Positions 28,101 through 37,735 are shown, counted from the stretch's first letter. The stretch: DNA of 64,000 bases from Helicoverpa zea (GCF_022581195.2 NC_061472.1:3720001-3784000); one strand, 5' to 3'. A program made the numbers and translations. The notes: generated from the letters alone by a model not told the origin.

Positions 28101-31100
28101 CAATTTTCTGGAAAAAGTAAACAAACGACAACCCGACACGATCGATATTCGAAGCATCCCAAAAACGGACAAACAAAAAATGTACTTATAAAATACACAT
28201 TTTTGAAATGGAACGTGTGAAAGGTGCAATATTGCGAACGTAAACGGTCGTACATTACACGAATGTTCCGCAATAAAAGTGTCGGCAACCCTATCAGCGG
28301 AGTTTGTATCGGCGATTACGAAAATGTAAAAGCGAGAGAAGCGGCCATAATGTAATGAAAACAACGCAGTAGGTTCGCGCACGCACACAGCCGCTCGCGG
28401 GCCGCTACACAGATGCCACGAACCGGGTCAAAAACACCTTTAAACGAGAACTGAACACCAATCGAAATAAACTCTACTTGACCGTGTCACGAAAGCTGGC
28501 TCACATCTGCCGAACGGTATCTGGCCTTCTGGGAAAGCTTAACAATCCCGAAAACTTATTTGCATGTCCCGCCGGCATTATCCGCGTCCAGCTCTCCTGC
28601 TTAATGATAGGGTAAACATCGCGAGAGGAACCCTTTATGGCCGCTTAATTTCGCCTAATTGTTAACAAGAGTAAAGTTCTCACGAATATTACCTTCTGTG
28701 TTGTATCGCGAATCCCACGCGCACCTAATTTCCGTTTGGGAATAGGAGCAGATGTAAGGATCAGTTAAATATTTGCTGAACTCGTGTGGGAAGTGTCAGG
28801 GACGTCGTTTTTGTCATCCTACCTGTCCTCGGCGAAGGCCGGGGCTCCGCAGACCTTGGTCGCAGTGCGGAGCACGCTAGCCTTTCATTACGAATCGATA
28901 CAGTTCATGTCCATTGATAATAATTAATAGGTCTGCAGGAGCGCGCCATAACATCCTCCCCGCGGCTTCTTCGTGCCCACTTACGGCCTAAATTGGTTTT
29001 GGAGTGTAATTTTTACTACCGTTTTACCTCAGTTCGAGGGTCAAGATAAGTTCGAGTGGTCTGGAGTGGTAGCACGGCACACATCCCGGCACTCGAGCGC
29101 TTTGATCTGCCCTGGCCGACCGGCCGCGGCGCCTCACTTACTTTTTCTCCGTCTCTTACGAGCCTCATAAAGTTTTATTAATAATTCATTGTAATGGCCT
29201 CCCGCAGGTCATGAGAAGCAATTGTTTTAAATAACAATTTATTTTATTCGCGAAAGTGTGAAACTTACGTGAAAGCGGATTACATTTTCAATTTTCTAAC
29301 CAGTAAAAAAACATAGCAGTCGGGATAATAATAGAAGTTACCGCGTGAGTGAGTTAACCAATTCGCCGGAGTGCGGCTTAAGCCGATTTGCGCGCGCTCG
29401 GAGCAAGTTTGGGGGCTTTATGCTCGCTGGGCTGTGTTTAAACCTATAATAGAGTCTAGGGAGTGCGGCGGGAACGCTAATCTCTTTTATGCAGCTCCCG
29501 AGTTTCTTTAAGCTCACAAAATAACTCTCCGACTCCGCGGTATAGTCGGAGCTTCGCTGAAATTGCTTCCTCGTTCAATTTAGAACCGGAATAAGCCAGT
29601 TTACATTTGCATTTGGATAGGGAATGAAAGTTATGATCAAGATGGCGTCTAGTATTTTTCTAGCGAGTTAGGGGAATAGTAACGGTCGAGCGACGGTTAG
29701 GCTCCCCGCGCTATCTGCCCCCCTTTGTATTCGCTCCGATAACTTGCCCATGCGCACCCGAGCGATACGACTCGCACACCACTTCTTATTTCTAAACCAT
29801 TTTTCTTAACATCAGCGATACATTGCCGCTTTGCTTTTTTTGAAATTGTGTTAGTAACGTGTTTGCGCCGCAATGAACTTGTACTCCCTCAAGTTATCGA
29901 AACACATAATGCTCAACATGAAATGAGAACAGGTTAAAGTTCGACATGTACAGTTTTAAATACAAAGGTAACGATGCGCACATACCAGACACTGAACTTA
30001 CTGCTACAATTAGCTCTAAATATAAATCCCTGAAGACATAGCTTGTAGCCGAGACCAAAGAGCTCTTGCAAATGAAATTAAAGTGAAAATTTTAATTTAA
30101 TGTTATAGAGAGAGGATTTCGTTGTAGTTACGAGGTGGTGCGACTGAAGATTAATAGTGTGTGTGCGCGACCTCGCCCCCGGCCGGGACGCTAACGAACC
30201 TCTCTCTTTGTTGCACTCGCCGTGTCCTTTACGGCGAAACTGCACACAGATTCCAACGTTAATGCGAGATACTGCGCGGGAATCGAATATCATCCCGATG
30301 ATTAAACGCTCCTGCTTCCTCTACAATTAAAGAAATCCATTAGTGTAGTCCTCGCTCCATTGTGAGCGCTTTGTCTTTGTGACGCTAACGAATGTTTTGT
30401 TTTGTTGCAGCGCGATGCTTGCCCGGCTGCGACGCGGAGCACGGCCACTGCCTCAAGCCCGACGAATGCATGTGAGTATCCACTTCACACCTTTGTGCTA
30501 AACGCTTACGTTACCTCCCTCGGGTCTAAATCATTCATCCTCCTCATTGTTCGCTACGAGAAGAAAGACATGCTTTTTGTCGCTTGTTATCACGTCCTAT
30601 TGTGAACTAACGAATGTTGTCGTTTAATTCCAGTTGTCATTCGGGCTGGGTGGGCGAGCTGTGCGACCAATGCGAGCGGCACCCGGGCTGCGTGCACGGC
30701 ACGTGCTCGCGACCCTGGGACTGCATCTGCGAGGAGGGCTGGGGCGGCCTGTTCTGCAACCAGGACCTCAACTACTGCACCAACCACCGGCCGTGCCGCA
30801 ACGGCGGGACCTGCCATAACACCGGCCAAGGCAGCTACACCTGCATGTGTCCGCCCGAGTACACGGGGCCCGACTGCGAGAAGTCGCTGCACTCATGCGC
30901 TGTGCGGCCCTGCCTCAACGGCGGCGCCTGCGTGCCCGACGAGGGCGGCGAGCTCGCCTGCGCCTGTCCGCAGGGGTACGAAGGTGCGCGCTGCGAGACC
31001 CGCCGCCTCACCTGCTCCGACCAACCCTGCCGGAACGGCGGCATCTGCGAACCTCGCGGTGCTGGCTACGTGTGCGTGTGTCCTGTCGGCTACGCCGGCA

Positions 31101-32255
31101 CGGACTGCGCCCTCGAGGCCGACCCGTGCGCCGCCGGCCCCTGCCGCAACGGCGCCACCTGCACGCGCGCTGGCGACGGCTTCAAGTGCACCTGCCGGCC
31201 TGGCTTCCGAGGCAACCGCTGCGAGATAGACATCGACGACTGCGCGGGCATCATGTGCGAGCATGGCGGCACCTGCGTTGACCTCGTCAACGGACAACGC
31301 TGCCAGTGTGCGCCCGGCTTCGTCGGCCCGAGATGCGAAACCAGAGTAGACCTGTGCCTCGCTAAACCTTGTGCGAACGGCGGCGAATGCTTGATTCTGG
31401 ACAACGATTATGAGTGCCGGTGCCGGTCCGGTTTCGCCGGCAAAGACTGCAGCATAGACATCGACGAGTGTTCATCATCTCCGTGCCGGAACGGCGGCAC
31501 GTGCAGAGACCGGGTGGACGGGTACCAGTGCGCGTGCCCGGCGGGCTGGGGCGGCAAGGCGTGCACGGTGTCGCTGGCGGAGCTGGCGGCGCGGCAGGCG
31601 GGCGGGCACCTGCGGCGCGTGGGCGACGAAGCGGCGCTGTCGGGCCCGCAGGTGGCGTGGATCGCGAGCGTGACGGCCGTGGTGCCGCTGGTGGCGCTGG
31701 CGGCCGTGCTGGGCATCGTGTGCGTGCGGCGGCGGCGGGCGCGGGCGGCGCGGGCGGCCGACGCCGAGGCGCGTGCGCAGAACGCGGCCAACGCGGGCGG
31801 CCACGTCATCCGCAACACGTGGGGCAAGTGCGACGCGCCCGCGCCCGAGTGCCAGAACGCGCACAACGCCGCCGCCGAGGAGTGCAAGCGCAAGACGCTC
31901 AACACCGAGAGCGCTCGCCTGCTGGCCGCGCTCGACCCGCGCCTCTCGCGGCTCTCCGCGGACTCCGCCTACTGCGCCAATAGGTCAGTATTTATGACTA
32001 TTTCACTTGAGTTCCAAAACCAAAAATACTAACATTATCCCCAAAAGAGCCCATCTCAATCAGCTCTTCTTTTGGTTACCTCTCAGTGCTAATTCTCATA
32101 CATACACCTTCATCAAATGTCGTGCGACAATAATCTAATGTGACATTTTGTATTGTTACAGCGATACATCGCTAGTGAAGCGGGCGCTAGAAGGCGGAGG
32201 GGTGTACGTGTTAGACGACCATTGCTTGCCGCCGACGTACGCGACACAAGTGTAG
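1084..32255 (+). CDS. Dl: Delta, DSL-family Notch ligand (complete, seven coding exons)
   Basis: Type I membrane ligand that activates Notch on neighbouring cells. Joining 1084-1131, 9014-9313, 19892-19952, 25647-25904, 30411-30471, 30634-31983 and 32162-32255 gives an uninterrupted 723-aa frame. All introns are GT..AG with compatible phases. Order of parts: signal peptide (about 1-18); MNNL domain (about 21-135) with RVCLK and IDTTSPCTFGD; DSL domain (C178-C220) with YYGAGC and CRPRDD; nine EGF repeats (225-553); juxtamembrane segment; one transmembrane helix (about 583-606) followed by RRRRAR; cytoplasmic tail of about 116 aa. Nine EGF repeats and no cysteine-rich region after them indicate Delta rather than Serrate. 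The tail holds NAAN (626-629), placed like the NxxN Neuralized-binding motif of fly Delta, then VIRNTWGK. It ends in ATQV, a class I PDZ ligand form. The tail is much shorter than that of Drosophila Delta as I remember it. Confidence 0.96.
1132..9013 (+). other. Dl: Delta intron 1 (7.9 kb)
   Basis: Starts GTACTG and ends TTCTCCTTCCAG. No transposon or second gene recognised; AT-rich with scattered GC-richer patches. Exact Su(H)-type motifs (YGTGRGAAM) lie at 1289-1297 on the minus strand and 7701-7709 on the plus strand. It likely carries cis-regulatory sequence, which is inferred from gene type and intron length. Confidence 0.8.
9014..9313 (+). CDS. Dl: Delta exon 2: MNNL (Notch ligand N-terminal) domain
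   Basis: One hundred codons, phase 0 at both ends, flanked by TTCCAG and GTAAGT. It encodes SGSFELRIKSF, paired cysteines in GQCCDGSS, the RVCLKIYQ strand and PFDFTW. This C2-like fold packs against the DSL domain in Notch ligands. Similarity to fly Delta over this exon is plain by eye. Confidence 0.95.
9314..19891 (+). other. Dl: Delta intron 2 (10.6 kb)
   Basis: Largest Delta intron, GTAAGT to TTGCAG. No mobile element recognised. Exact Su(H)-type motifs are at 10524-10532, 11737-11745, 14237-14245, 17298-17306 (all minus strand) and 17849-17857 (plus strand). A short CGTA tandem run is at about 14435-14450, and a CRE-like TGACGTCA at about 12892. Many ORFs of 60-110 codons here show no protein-like pattern. 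Confidence 0.8.
19892..19952 (+). CDS. Dl: Delta exon 3: end of MNNL domain
   Basis: 61 nt between TTGCAG and GTGAGT, encoding GTFTLIVEAWHDTNETSRSD plus the first base of the next codon. The core GTFTLIVEAWHDTN closely matches the Delta family. It is too short to be noticed as an ORF and is supported by splice phase and homology. Confidence 0.93.
19953..25646 (+). other. Dl: Delta intron 3 (5.7 kb)
   Basis: GTGAGT to TTTGTAG. Contains a GC-rich patch at about 22470-22720. Exact Su(H)-type motifs lie at 22192-22200, 22466-22474, 23478-23486 and 25171-25179, all on the minus strand. A short GATC tandem is at about 22757-22770. No transposon recognised. Confidence 0.8.
22466..22517. promoter_or_regulatory. 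Dl: Paired Su(H) and proneural E-box motifs in Delta intron 3
   Basis: A Su(H)-type site, TGTGGGAAA on the minus strand, occupies 22466-22474. A proneural-type E-box, GCAGGTGT, occupies 22510-22517, 35 nt further on and inside a GC-rich patch. Combined Su(H) and proneural sites are known from Notch-responsive neural genes in flies. Motif presence is seen; enhancer function is inference. Confidence 0.35.
25647..25904 (+). CDS. Dl: Delta exon 4: DSL domain
   Basis: 258 nt between TTTGTAG and GTAAGT. It encodes the spacer TLIARMTKQSV and the whole DSL domain, YRVTC through DYC (C178-C220), with six cysteines in DSL spacing and the CRPRDDAFGHYTC core. DSL binds the Notch EGF11-12 region. The first two bases complete a GAT codon begun in exon 3. 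Confidence 0.95.
25905..30410 (+). other. Dl: Delta intron 4 (4.5 kb)
   Basis: GTAAGT to TTGTTGCAG. Includes a strongly GC-rich patch at about 27890-28090 carrying a Su(H)-type motif at 27962-27970. Another such motif is at 28676-28684. Long ORFs over the GC patch on both strands are rich in Arg, Ala and Pro and look compositional. No transposon recognised. Confidence 0.75.
27890..28090. other. GC-rich island inside Delta intron 4
   Basis: About 200 bp of very high GC and CpG in AT-rich surroundings, similar in character to the Delta promoter island. It could be an alternative promoter, an enhancer or an unrecognised transcript start. No splice-compatible exon with Delta-like protein was found here. 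Confidence 0.4.
30411..30471 (+). CDS. Dl: Delta exon 5: first EGF repeat (part)
   Basis: 61 nt between TTGCAG and GTGAGT, encoding RCLPGCDAEHGHCLKPDEC and two bases of an Ile codon. This is the first half of EGF repeat 1, which takes part in Notch binding in this family. Phase joins exon 4 and exon 6 without a break. Confidence 0.94.
30634..31983 (+). CDS. Dl: Delta exon 6: EGF repeats 1-9, transmembrane segment and most of the tail
   Basis: 1350 nt after TTCCAG, with donor GTCAGT at 31984. It encodes the rest of EGF1, the short EGF2 (PGCVHGTC), then EGF3-EGF9, including DLNYCTNHRPC and several DIDDC/DIDEC calcium-binding starts. The transmembrane helix and the RRRRAR stop-transfer follow, then most of the cytoplasmic tail. 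Codon third positions are strongly GC-biased, most of all over the transmembrane and tail region. If the 178-nt intron downstream is retained, the frame continues 16 codons (RSVFMTISLEF...) and stops at 32032, replacing the PDZ-ligand end. Confidence 0.96.
32162..32255 (+). CDS. Dl: Delta exon 7: C-terminus with PDZ-ligand end
   Basis: 94 nt after TTGTTACAG, encoding DTSLVKRALEGGGVYVLDD and ending PPTYATQV followed by TAG at 32253-32255. ATQV fits the class I PDZ-ligand form (S/T-x-V), comparable to the ATEV end of vertebrate Delta-like 1. The frame continues exactly from exon 6 across the 178-nt intron. Confidence 0.92.
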
Positions 32256-34443
32256 TGATACTAATGCGTCGATGGACAACACTAACTTATTTATTCACAA
32301 CGGACGCTCGTGCGAAACAGGCTGTGCGCCGCGTGTAAATATAGCGTAAAGTGTAAAGTGACCCTGTATAAACGGCTAGTTATAAGCGTTCCGAAGTATT
32401 TATTTAAGAGAGCGATTCGTACGCCCCTGTAAATAGTATTGGCGGGACGGATCGTGTTTTTTCCGCCCCTGATCGGCGAGCGTCGTGGCGACCGCGAGGA
32501 CCGCGCCGCCGAGGGGCCGGTGGACAAGTCCACGTCGCGATCTCTGTCACTTGGGGCCGGTGCATTCTGGCACAATGTAAACACATCTAAATCGTTGCTA
32601 AATTTCAATTACATTGTTGTATAAAACTTTTTTATAACTTTTTGATAGTCTCGTCCAAGTAGAATTCTTAAATACTTGTTTACATTGTTTACAAAATGAT
32701 CTCGCCCCAAGTTAGGTAACGTGTGCTGCGTCCCGTAGTTCGGTCCGCTGCGCGACGCCGCAGCACGGCGCGGCACTGCGCTCGGCTCCGGGGAGCGACG
32801 TGCCGCGCCGTGACAACACAACTAACACTATCCCTCTAGACTCGCACCAGTATAGAAACCAAACCGTGCGTAAAATAAGATTAGACTAATTTATGAAAAA
32901 ATAATAATCAACGCGAATGATGCGTTCATCAGTTTTACATTGATTTATATTTTGTGATTGACTAATTGTTGTCATTTGTTCCTATGATTATGATAGTGAA
33001 TTACTCCACACGAAAAATCTTGATCAGGTTTTCTTGAAAATCGACACAGATTTTTTCTCTTTTCTCCTAACTTCCGTACTCGGGATGTAGATCAGTTAGC
33101 ACGATAATTTAACGTTCCTGAGACTGTGACCGCCATTTCTACAACGTGTATGCGCGTACGCATGCAGGTGGTAAAAGTCGCGGTCGCGCCACACAAATAT
33201 TCACGCACGTAATTAGTCCATAGGTTAAAATTAACTTCAGTACTTATAGAAACAAATTGTCGAAACCTAAGTCATTGTGTATAAAAGCATAAGTTTTAGT
33301 GTAAGTATATTCTCCATTACTTATAAGAGTACTGAGACAATATAAAGGTGTCATTAGGCAACATAGGACACGATAACTCTGCTTGTTTTAACTTATTTAT
33401 TTTAATAGGTACGGTTCTCGAGATATGTTGTGTTTATAGATTCGGCTCGACCCGCCACACCCGTCGCCGCGTGGGGTGGAGCGTCGACCACGAATCGTCT
33501 TTATGAAATAATTTATGTTAAATTACATTTTTATAAAGTCCGTGTAGATATATGCGGTAAGTGATAGGTAATATCACATCTTATGTTGCCTTTTGTACTC
33601 GAACGTAGATTAAAAAGGTTAAATCGACAAAATTGTAAAAATATGAATAGACTGATGATCAATAATAATTCTCTTGTATTTAATTTTTTAAGATGACAAA
33701 TAAGTTTAAATTATGAGGAAATAAAGAACATCCAAATGTACTAAAAATAGAATCATAATTTTTGTACTTAATTGATCACAGTGAACCTTTCATTTTTCTT
33801 TTTGAGAATTACGTAATTATATGTCAAAATTATGATTTCCATTCCGAACAATAAAATGACAGTATTTTTAATTTATTTATTACAACCGTATCATTATAAT
33901 TATTGTGAATTTCTTGTAATTTTTATGAACAAAATCATTGTTTAATTATTTTTTGAGCTTAAGTTTACAATTGACTGATGTAAATTGACTTATTGATATT
34001 TTGGACACATTTTATTAAATCATGAATGTATTTGTGCCTGTATGTGTGAGTATACTGAAAGATAAAAATGTCAAATCATTCCATTTCTTAGCTAAGTAGC
34101 CTTTATCTATAAATCTAATGTTTAATTTCGCTATTTTCTTATTATTGTTTATTTTGCATGTGAAACCAGTGATTGTCTTAATTGTTCTATATTTCGTCCT
34201 TGTGGACAAAGTACAATTATCTGTTATCTATCTTAGTATTATATTATTACCTTTTGGTATATTCACATAGATTTATGTTTCAAAAGAAAAATGAAAGTAA
34301 TCTTCATTAGAAGGAAGCTGTAACCGATAATTCCATAAATAGATCCTAACAGAATAAAAGTCATATTGTGTTGCTAATGCGTGATGCATTACGAGTGTTT
34401 GTGACGACGTGTAATTATTGCAGTGGATGCAAACGAGAATAAA
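32256..34443 (+). other. Dl: Delta 3' UTR and downstream sequence
   Basis: First about 560 nt GC-mixed, then increasingly AT-rich. Candidate poly(A) signals AATAAA occur at 33720-33725, 33850-33855 and 34438-34443. The true cleavage site cannot be chosen from sequence alone. A K-box-like TGTGAT is at about 32955. The few ORFs are short and AT-driven. Confidence 0.5.
34438..34443 (+). terminator. Candidate distal poly(A) signal of Delta
   Basis: AATAAA within GAGAATAAAATG, followed after about 40 nt by a T-rich tract. It is one of three candidates, chosen as the most distal before the transposon-rich gap. Confidence 0.3.
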
Positions 34444-34986
34444 ATGTTAATAATAAACAATTGTTTACAAAAAATTAAAAAGGTCATTTTATTTTACTCA
34501 TCTGTGGCACAAAATCCTAACCCGAAAATGCTCAATTGGGCGGTGGAAACAGTAGGTTTATATTGAATTAGAGTTCAAAATTAACCGAACTGAGAGAAAA
34601 TATTAAAAAGAATTGTCTAACTACTACTTCAAATTACTAGATTCAAACACGCTTATAATAGCACAAAAAAAAATCATTACAATACTTTTCTAGTAAAAAT
34701 ACAACATTATGAGAGTCCCATCATATCAGGTATCAAGAGCATCATGATAATGTATTGTCATCAGAACTTCATACAGCTGCCAATTTTTATAAACCTACGA
34801 GCCTCTTAAGATAGTTTCCTTACCTATAGAAAACTGAATCCATTACATACTTACTTAGGTACAGGTTGACCTAATAAAAGCGTTTTAATAAATGACCAGC
34901 GCCGTGCACACTGCTCAGCATATGTCATGTAGAATTCCGCTGGATCTCTGGAATAACGTACAGTCGTCACGTTGTACAGTCGTCGT

Positions 34987-35042
34987 ATGTTTTATAAAAA
35001 AATGATATTTATCGACATAAATATCATTTTTTTATAAAACAT
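34987..35042. repeat. Perfect 26-bp inverted repeat with 4-nt loop
   Basis: Left arm 34987-35012 and right arm 35017-35042 are exact reverse complements, separated by CGAC. The arms are AT-rich and start ATGTTTTATAAAAAAATG. The uninterrupted match suggests a recent origin, such as a foldback element end or a palindromic insertion. An RNA copy would fold into a perfect hairpin. Confidence 0.9.
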
Positions 35043-35309
35043 CTCGCAAATAAGCATTTTTTGAGAACAAAGATAAGCATAAAAAAGGTTATAGTGAGTT
35101 AACCATAAGAGATAGGCATATGCTGCCACGGACATTTTTTTAGATCTTTTAAATGGAAACAATTCTGTCATACCTACATTATTTTCAAGCGAAACTTTAA
35201 TGGTTTACGCAGCGCACGCAGCAGAAGCTCTCAATAGCACAAAAATCCCCTGATTTTGAAACATTGTTATTTATCACTGCTCTGCTCCGATTAGTCTTAG
35301 CCTGATGAT

Positions 35310-35573
35310 ATATCGACTGCAAGCAAGCAATACCTCATATCTGACATTTTTGTTTCAAAAAACCAAAAAACTTGTATCTACCATAAACTACCTTTAGATT
35401 CAAAATAAAAACAAAAAACTTTATTAATCAATACTATGCTTAGAAAAAGAAAACTTGGATTTTCAGTATCTCATTATACCTTCCTCGGAATAAGGATTTT
35501 ATTAAGTTTTATTGTTCCCCTTTAAAATCCCCCCGGAGTCAGATAGGAGGTATTGCTTGCTTGCAGTCGATAT
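35310..35573. mobile_element. Short element with 36-bp terminal inverted repeats (MITE-like)
   Basis: Arm 35310-35345 (begins ATATCGACTGCAAGCAAGCA) and arm 35538-35573 are reverse complements with one mismatch in 36. The 264-bp unit has no coding capacity. The flanks give no clear target-site duplication. A non-autonomous DNA transposon or foldback element is the simplest reading. Confidence 0.7.
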
Positions 35574-36100
35574 AGCCTTCCTCGTAAATGGGTTATCTAA
35601 CACCGAAAGAGTTTTGCAAATCGGAAAAGTAGGTAGTTCCTGAGATTAGCGCGTTCAAATTCTTCAGCGTTAAAATAGGACCGTGTTGTGCAGTAATGAT
35701 CCAGCCAGCATAAACTAAAAGAAAAGTTATGATGATTTAAAAAATTAAGTTTATTTCTTTTGTGACTGTGATCCTAATACACCATCCTAAACTTACAGGT
35801 TTATAAAGAATATTGATTATAGATTTCTATGAATTAATGTTTATTAAAAATACCTTCCTATTAATAGATAACTTAAAAAATAATCATTGGATCATTTCTG
35901 TTATATTAAAATTTTATATGAATCACAATATTTAACAGTTTTGCTATAATGATCCAACATCAAATATACATTGAAATTCCATATTTTGCCACCAACCATT
36001 CTAACATTTTTCAGGTATATCACTACTCAAAAATAAAATGCAGATATTTTAATTTTCAACATTTATGTTTCAAAAAATAAAAAGAGCTCAAGGTTCAAAA

Positions 36101-36457
36101 TCAAAGTGGGACTGTACCAAACCCATCTACATCATCAATAATTTGGTTACTTCCTTTTAAATTTTCATAAAATTGGCGACAGTCAGCATTAACAGTCAGT
36201 ATTAACTCAAATATTGACTTCAAATCATCAAGTTTAGGTTGGGCTATTGCCTTGCTATCGGGCCATAAAGGGGCCAATTCATTCCTTTGGATGTTAACTC
36301 TAATAATTATTTTTCCTGCCCGCTTTTTAATATCCAGTTCTTCGAATTCCGATTCTTCTTTGATGTCACTTCGCATGAAAATAGAAAAAGGAAACTCTTT
36401 CTTCAAAAGAATTTCTTTAGTACGTAGCCAGTTCACTTTCATCTTACTTGTATACAT
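36101..36457 (-). CDS. Unrecognised 118-aa ORF, possible transposon-derived remnant
   Basis: Minus-strand ORF from ATG at 36457 to TGA at 36101. The frame stays open upstream to about 36510, so it may be the 3' part of a longer gene. Composition is protein-like: a charged stretch (KEESEFEELDIKKRAGK), then PLWPDSK, a helix-like DDLKSIFELI and CRQFYENLKGS. I do not recognise the family with certainty. The setting among transposon fragments and the lack of introns suggest a mobile-element remnant rather than a host gene. No function is proposed. Confidence 0.4.
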   Translation of the reverse strand: MYTSKMKVNWLRTKEILLKKEFPFSIFMRSDIKEESEFEELDIKKRAGKIIIRVNIQRNELAPLWPDSKAIAQPKLDDLKSIFELILTVNADCRQFYENLKGSNQIIDDVDGFGTVPL

Positions 36458-36647
36458 TTTTCTGTTTGTAATATTTTCTTCTTGATGGTTTTGCAGCTCA
36501 AAAAGTTTTCATTTTTCATTCTTATGACCTTCAAAGGATTTCGTGTTTACATTTCCTCATTATATTCATGTAATCATCTACTGTGTATATCCTTTCAGCT
36601 AAGACTCTATTTTTGAAAAATCCGTATAATTAGGCAGGAACGTGTCC

Positions 36648-37215
36648 TTTTTTTTTTTTTGTTGTCGCTGGGCTAAAAATGCTATTACGCATCCCCTTCC
36701 CGTCGGGGGACGGGAGAGGGGTATGTGGGACTCCCAGACGTTCCCGGTATACCCACTAAAAAGGCCCAGCGGCACTCCGACCTCGCCTGAGTGGAGGGGG
36801 TCTGGGAATCTATGGCATCCAGTCCCCCACCGGCGATTGCCCGCCTCACGGCAGGCCCCTCATTCCTCCCCCTAGTGGGGAAGGGTCCTTATAATGGCCG
36901 GAGCGCAGGGGTTGATCCTTGTGATGCAGGCGGTGGCGCCCCCGCGCCTGTCGCCCGCTGATCACCCCCCAGGGCGGATGGGGACGGTCGTCGTATTCGC
37001 CGTCTTCTGCCCCTTCTTCGTCTACGGAGCGGCACCGCGAGAGGATCGTTCTCCCGCATACGCTCCGCAGCTTCCTTCTGGGACATGACGTCCTCACAGA
37101 AGGAGGCCACCGCTTCCCATGTCTCCTCACCTCCCAGCATGGCAGCAATCACGCTGGGCAGCGAGAGGTCGTTCCCGACCACTGCCATCAGGGCGCGGCG
37201 GGGTTCAGCCCACGA
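36648..37215 (-). mobile_element. R1-type non-LTR retrotransposon, 3' part
   Basis: On the minus strand the frame reads WAEPRRALMAVVGND, LSLPSVIAAMLGGEETW and VASFCEDVMSQKEAAER, typical of the extreme C-terminus of R1-clade ORF2 in insects, and ends at TGA 36889. The 3' end is marked by a T-run at 36648-36660, the poly(A) tail seen from the plus strand. The element is truncated at its 5' side and interrupted by another LINE at 37216-37549. GC content is far above its surroundings. Confidence 0.8.
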
Positions 37216-37549
37216 AATGAAATGTATTTATTTGCCAGAATATAGGTACAATATGATGGTCGATACAATAAAAAAATATGGTCTCACTATATTCGACTTA
37301 TAATTTAGTCATGCAAATATCTTAAGTTCTAAAATCTTATAGCTAAAAAAGTACCTACAATCATTTTGCATTAAAACTATTTCTCTTCTAGGTACTCTTT
37401 GACTGTATAAAAACATTTATCAATAAGCCAATTTCTGAGGGACCTCTTAAATTTACTCATTGGTAGGTCTTTAATGCGAGATGGTAGCTTATTGTATATT
37501 CGAATGCACATTGGGTAACAATTAAAAAACTAAAAAATAAAATAAAAAA
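37216..37549 (-). mobile_element. LINE (Jockey/CR1-like) 3' fragment nested in the R1-type element
   Basis: The minus strand at 37514-37377 reads PMCIRIYNKLPSRIKDLP and SKFKRSLRNWLIDKCFY, then YLEEK and stop. This is the usual reverse-transcriptase ORF C-terminus of lepidopteran Jockey/CR1-like LINEs. The 3' UTR ends in AATAAATACATTTCATT at the 37216 side. The short repeat ACGA flanks it at 37212-37215 and 37550-37553, a plausible target-site duplication. The 5' end is truncated and T-rich on the minus strand. Confidence 0.75.
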
Positions 37550-37735
37550 ACGATGGGCACACCTGGAGTGTGTGCCCATCGTATCTGCCGTATCCACCGT
37601 GGCTTCGCAGTGGTGACACTGTGGGGTCTCCTCCCTCCTAACCCGGTGCAGGTACGATCCGAAGCAGCCATGCCCGGACAGCACCTGCACCAGACGCATC
37701 GAAAGGCACCCATGCAGGAAAGTGTGTCCTGGCTC
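37550..37735 (-). mobile_element. R1-type retrotransposon, 5' portion of the split fragment
   Basis: The minus strand reads LVQVLSGHGCFGSYLHRVRR, then TPQCHHC and DTAD. This is the R1-type region leading into the terminal CCHC zinc knuckle. A frame change follows, after which GHTLQVCPS continues the knuckle and would run directly into WAEPRR at 37219 if the inserted LINE were absent. The upstream boundary near 37735 is approximate. Confidence 0.75.

Larger units (their letters stand above)
34444..36099. other. Intergenic, repeat-rich gap between Delta and the SR-factor gene
   Basis: AT-rich sequence with two inverted-repeat structures, listed separately. An 11-nt direct repeat, GTACAGTCGTC, occurs twice at about 34960-34986, just before the first of them. 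No coding sequence seen. Confidence 0.6.

Noticed and set aside
27818..28288. ORF of 156 codons on the minus strand and others over the intron 4 GC island
   Set aside because: No domain pattern; open because of GC-rich composition; no splice link to Delta exons.
30590..31905. Long antisense and alternate-frame ORFs across the EGF-repeat exon
   Set aside because: Shadows of the Delta coding frame caused by high GC and repeated cysteine codons.
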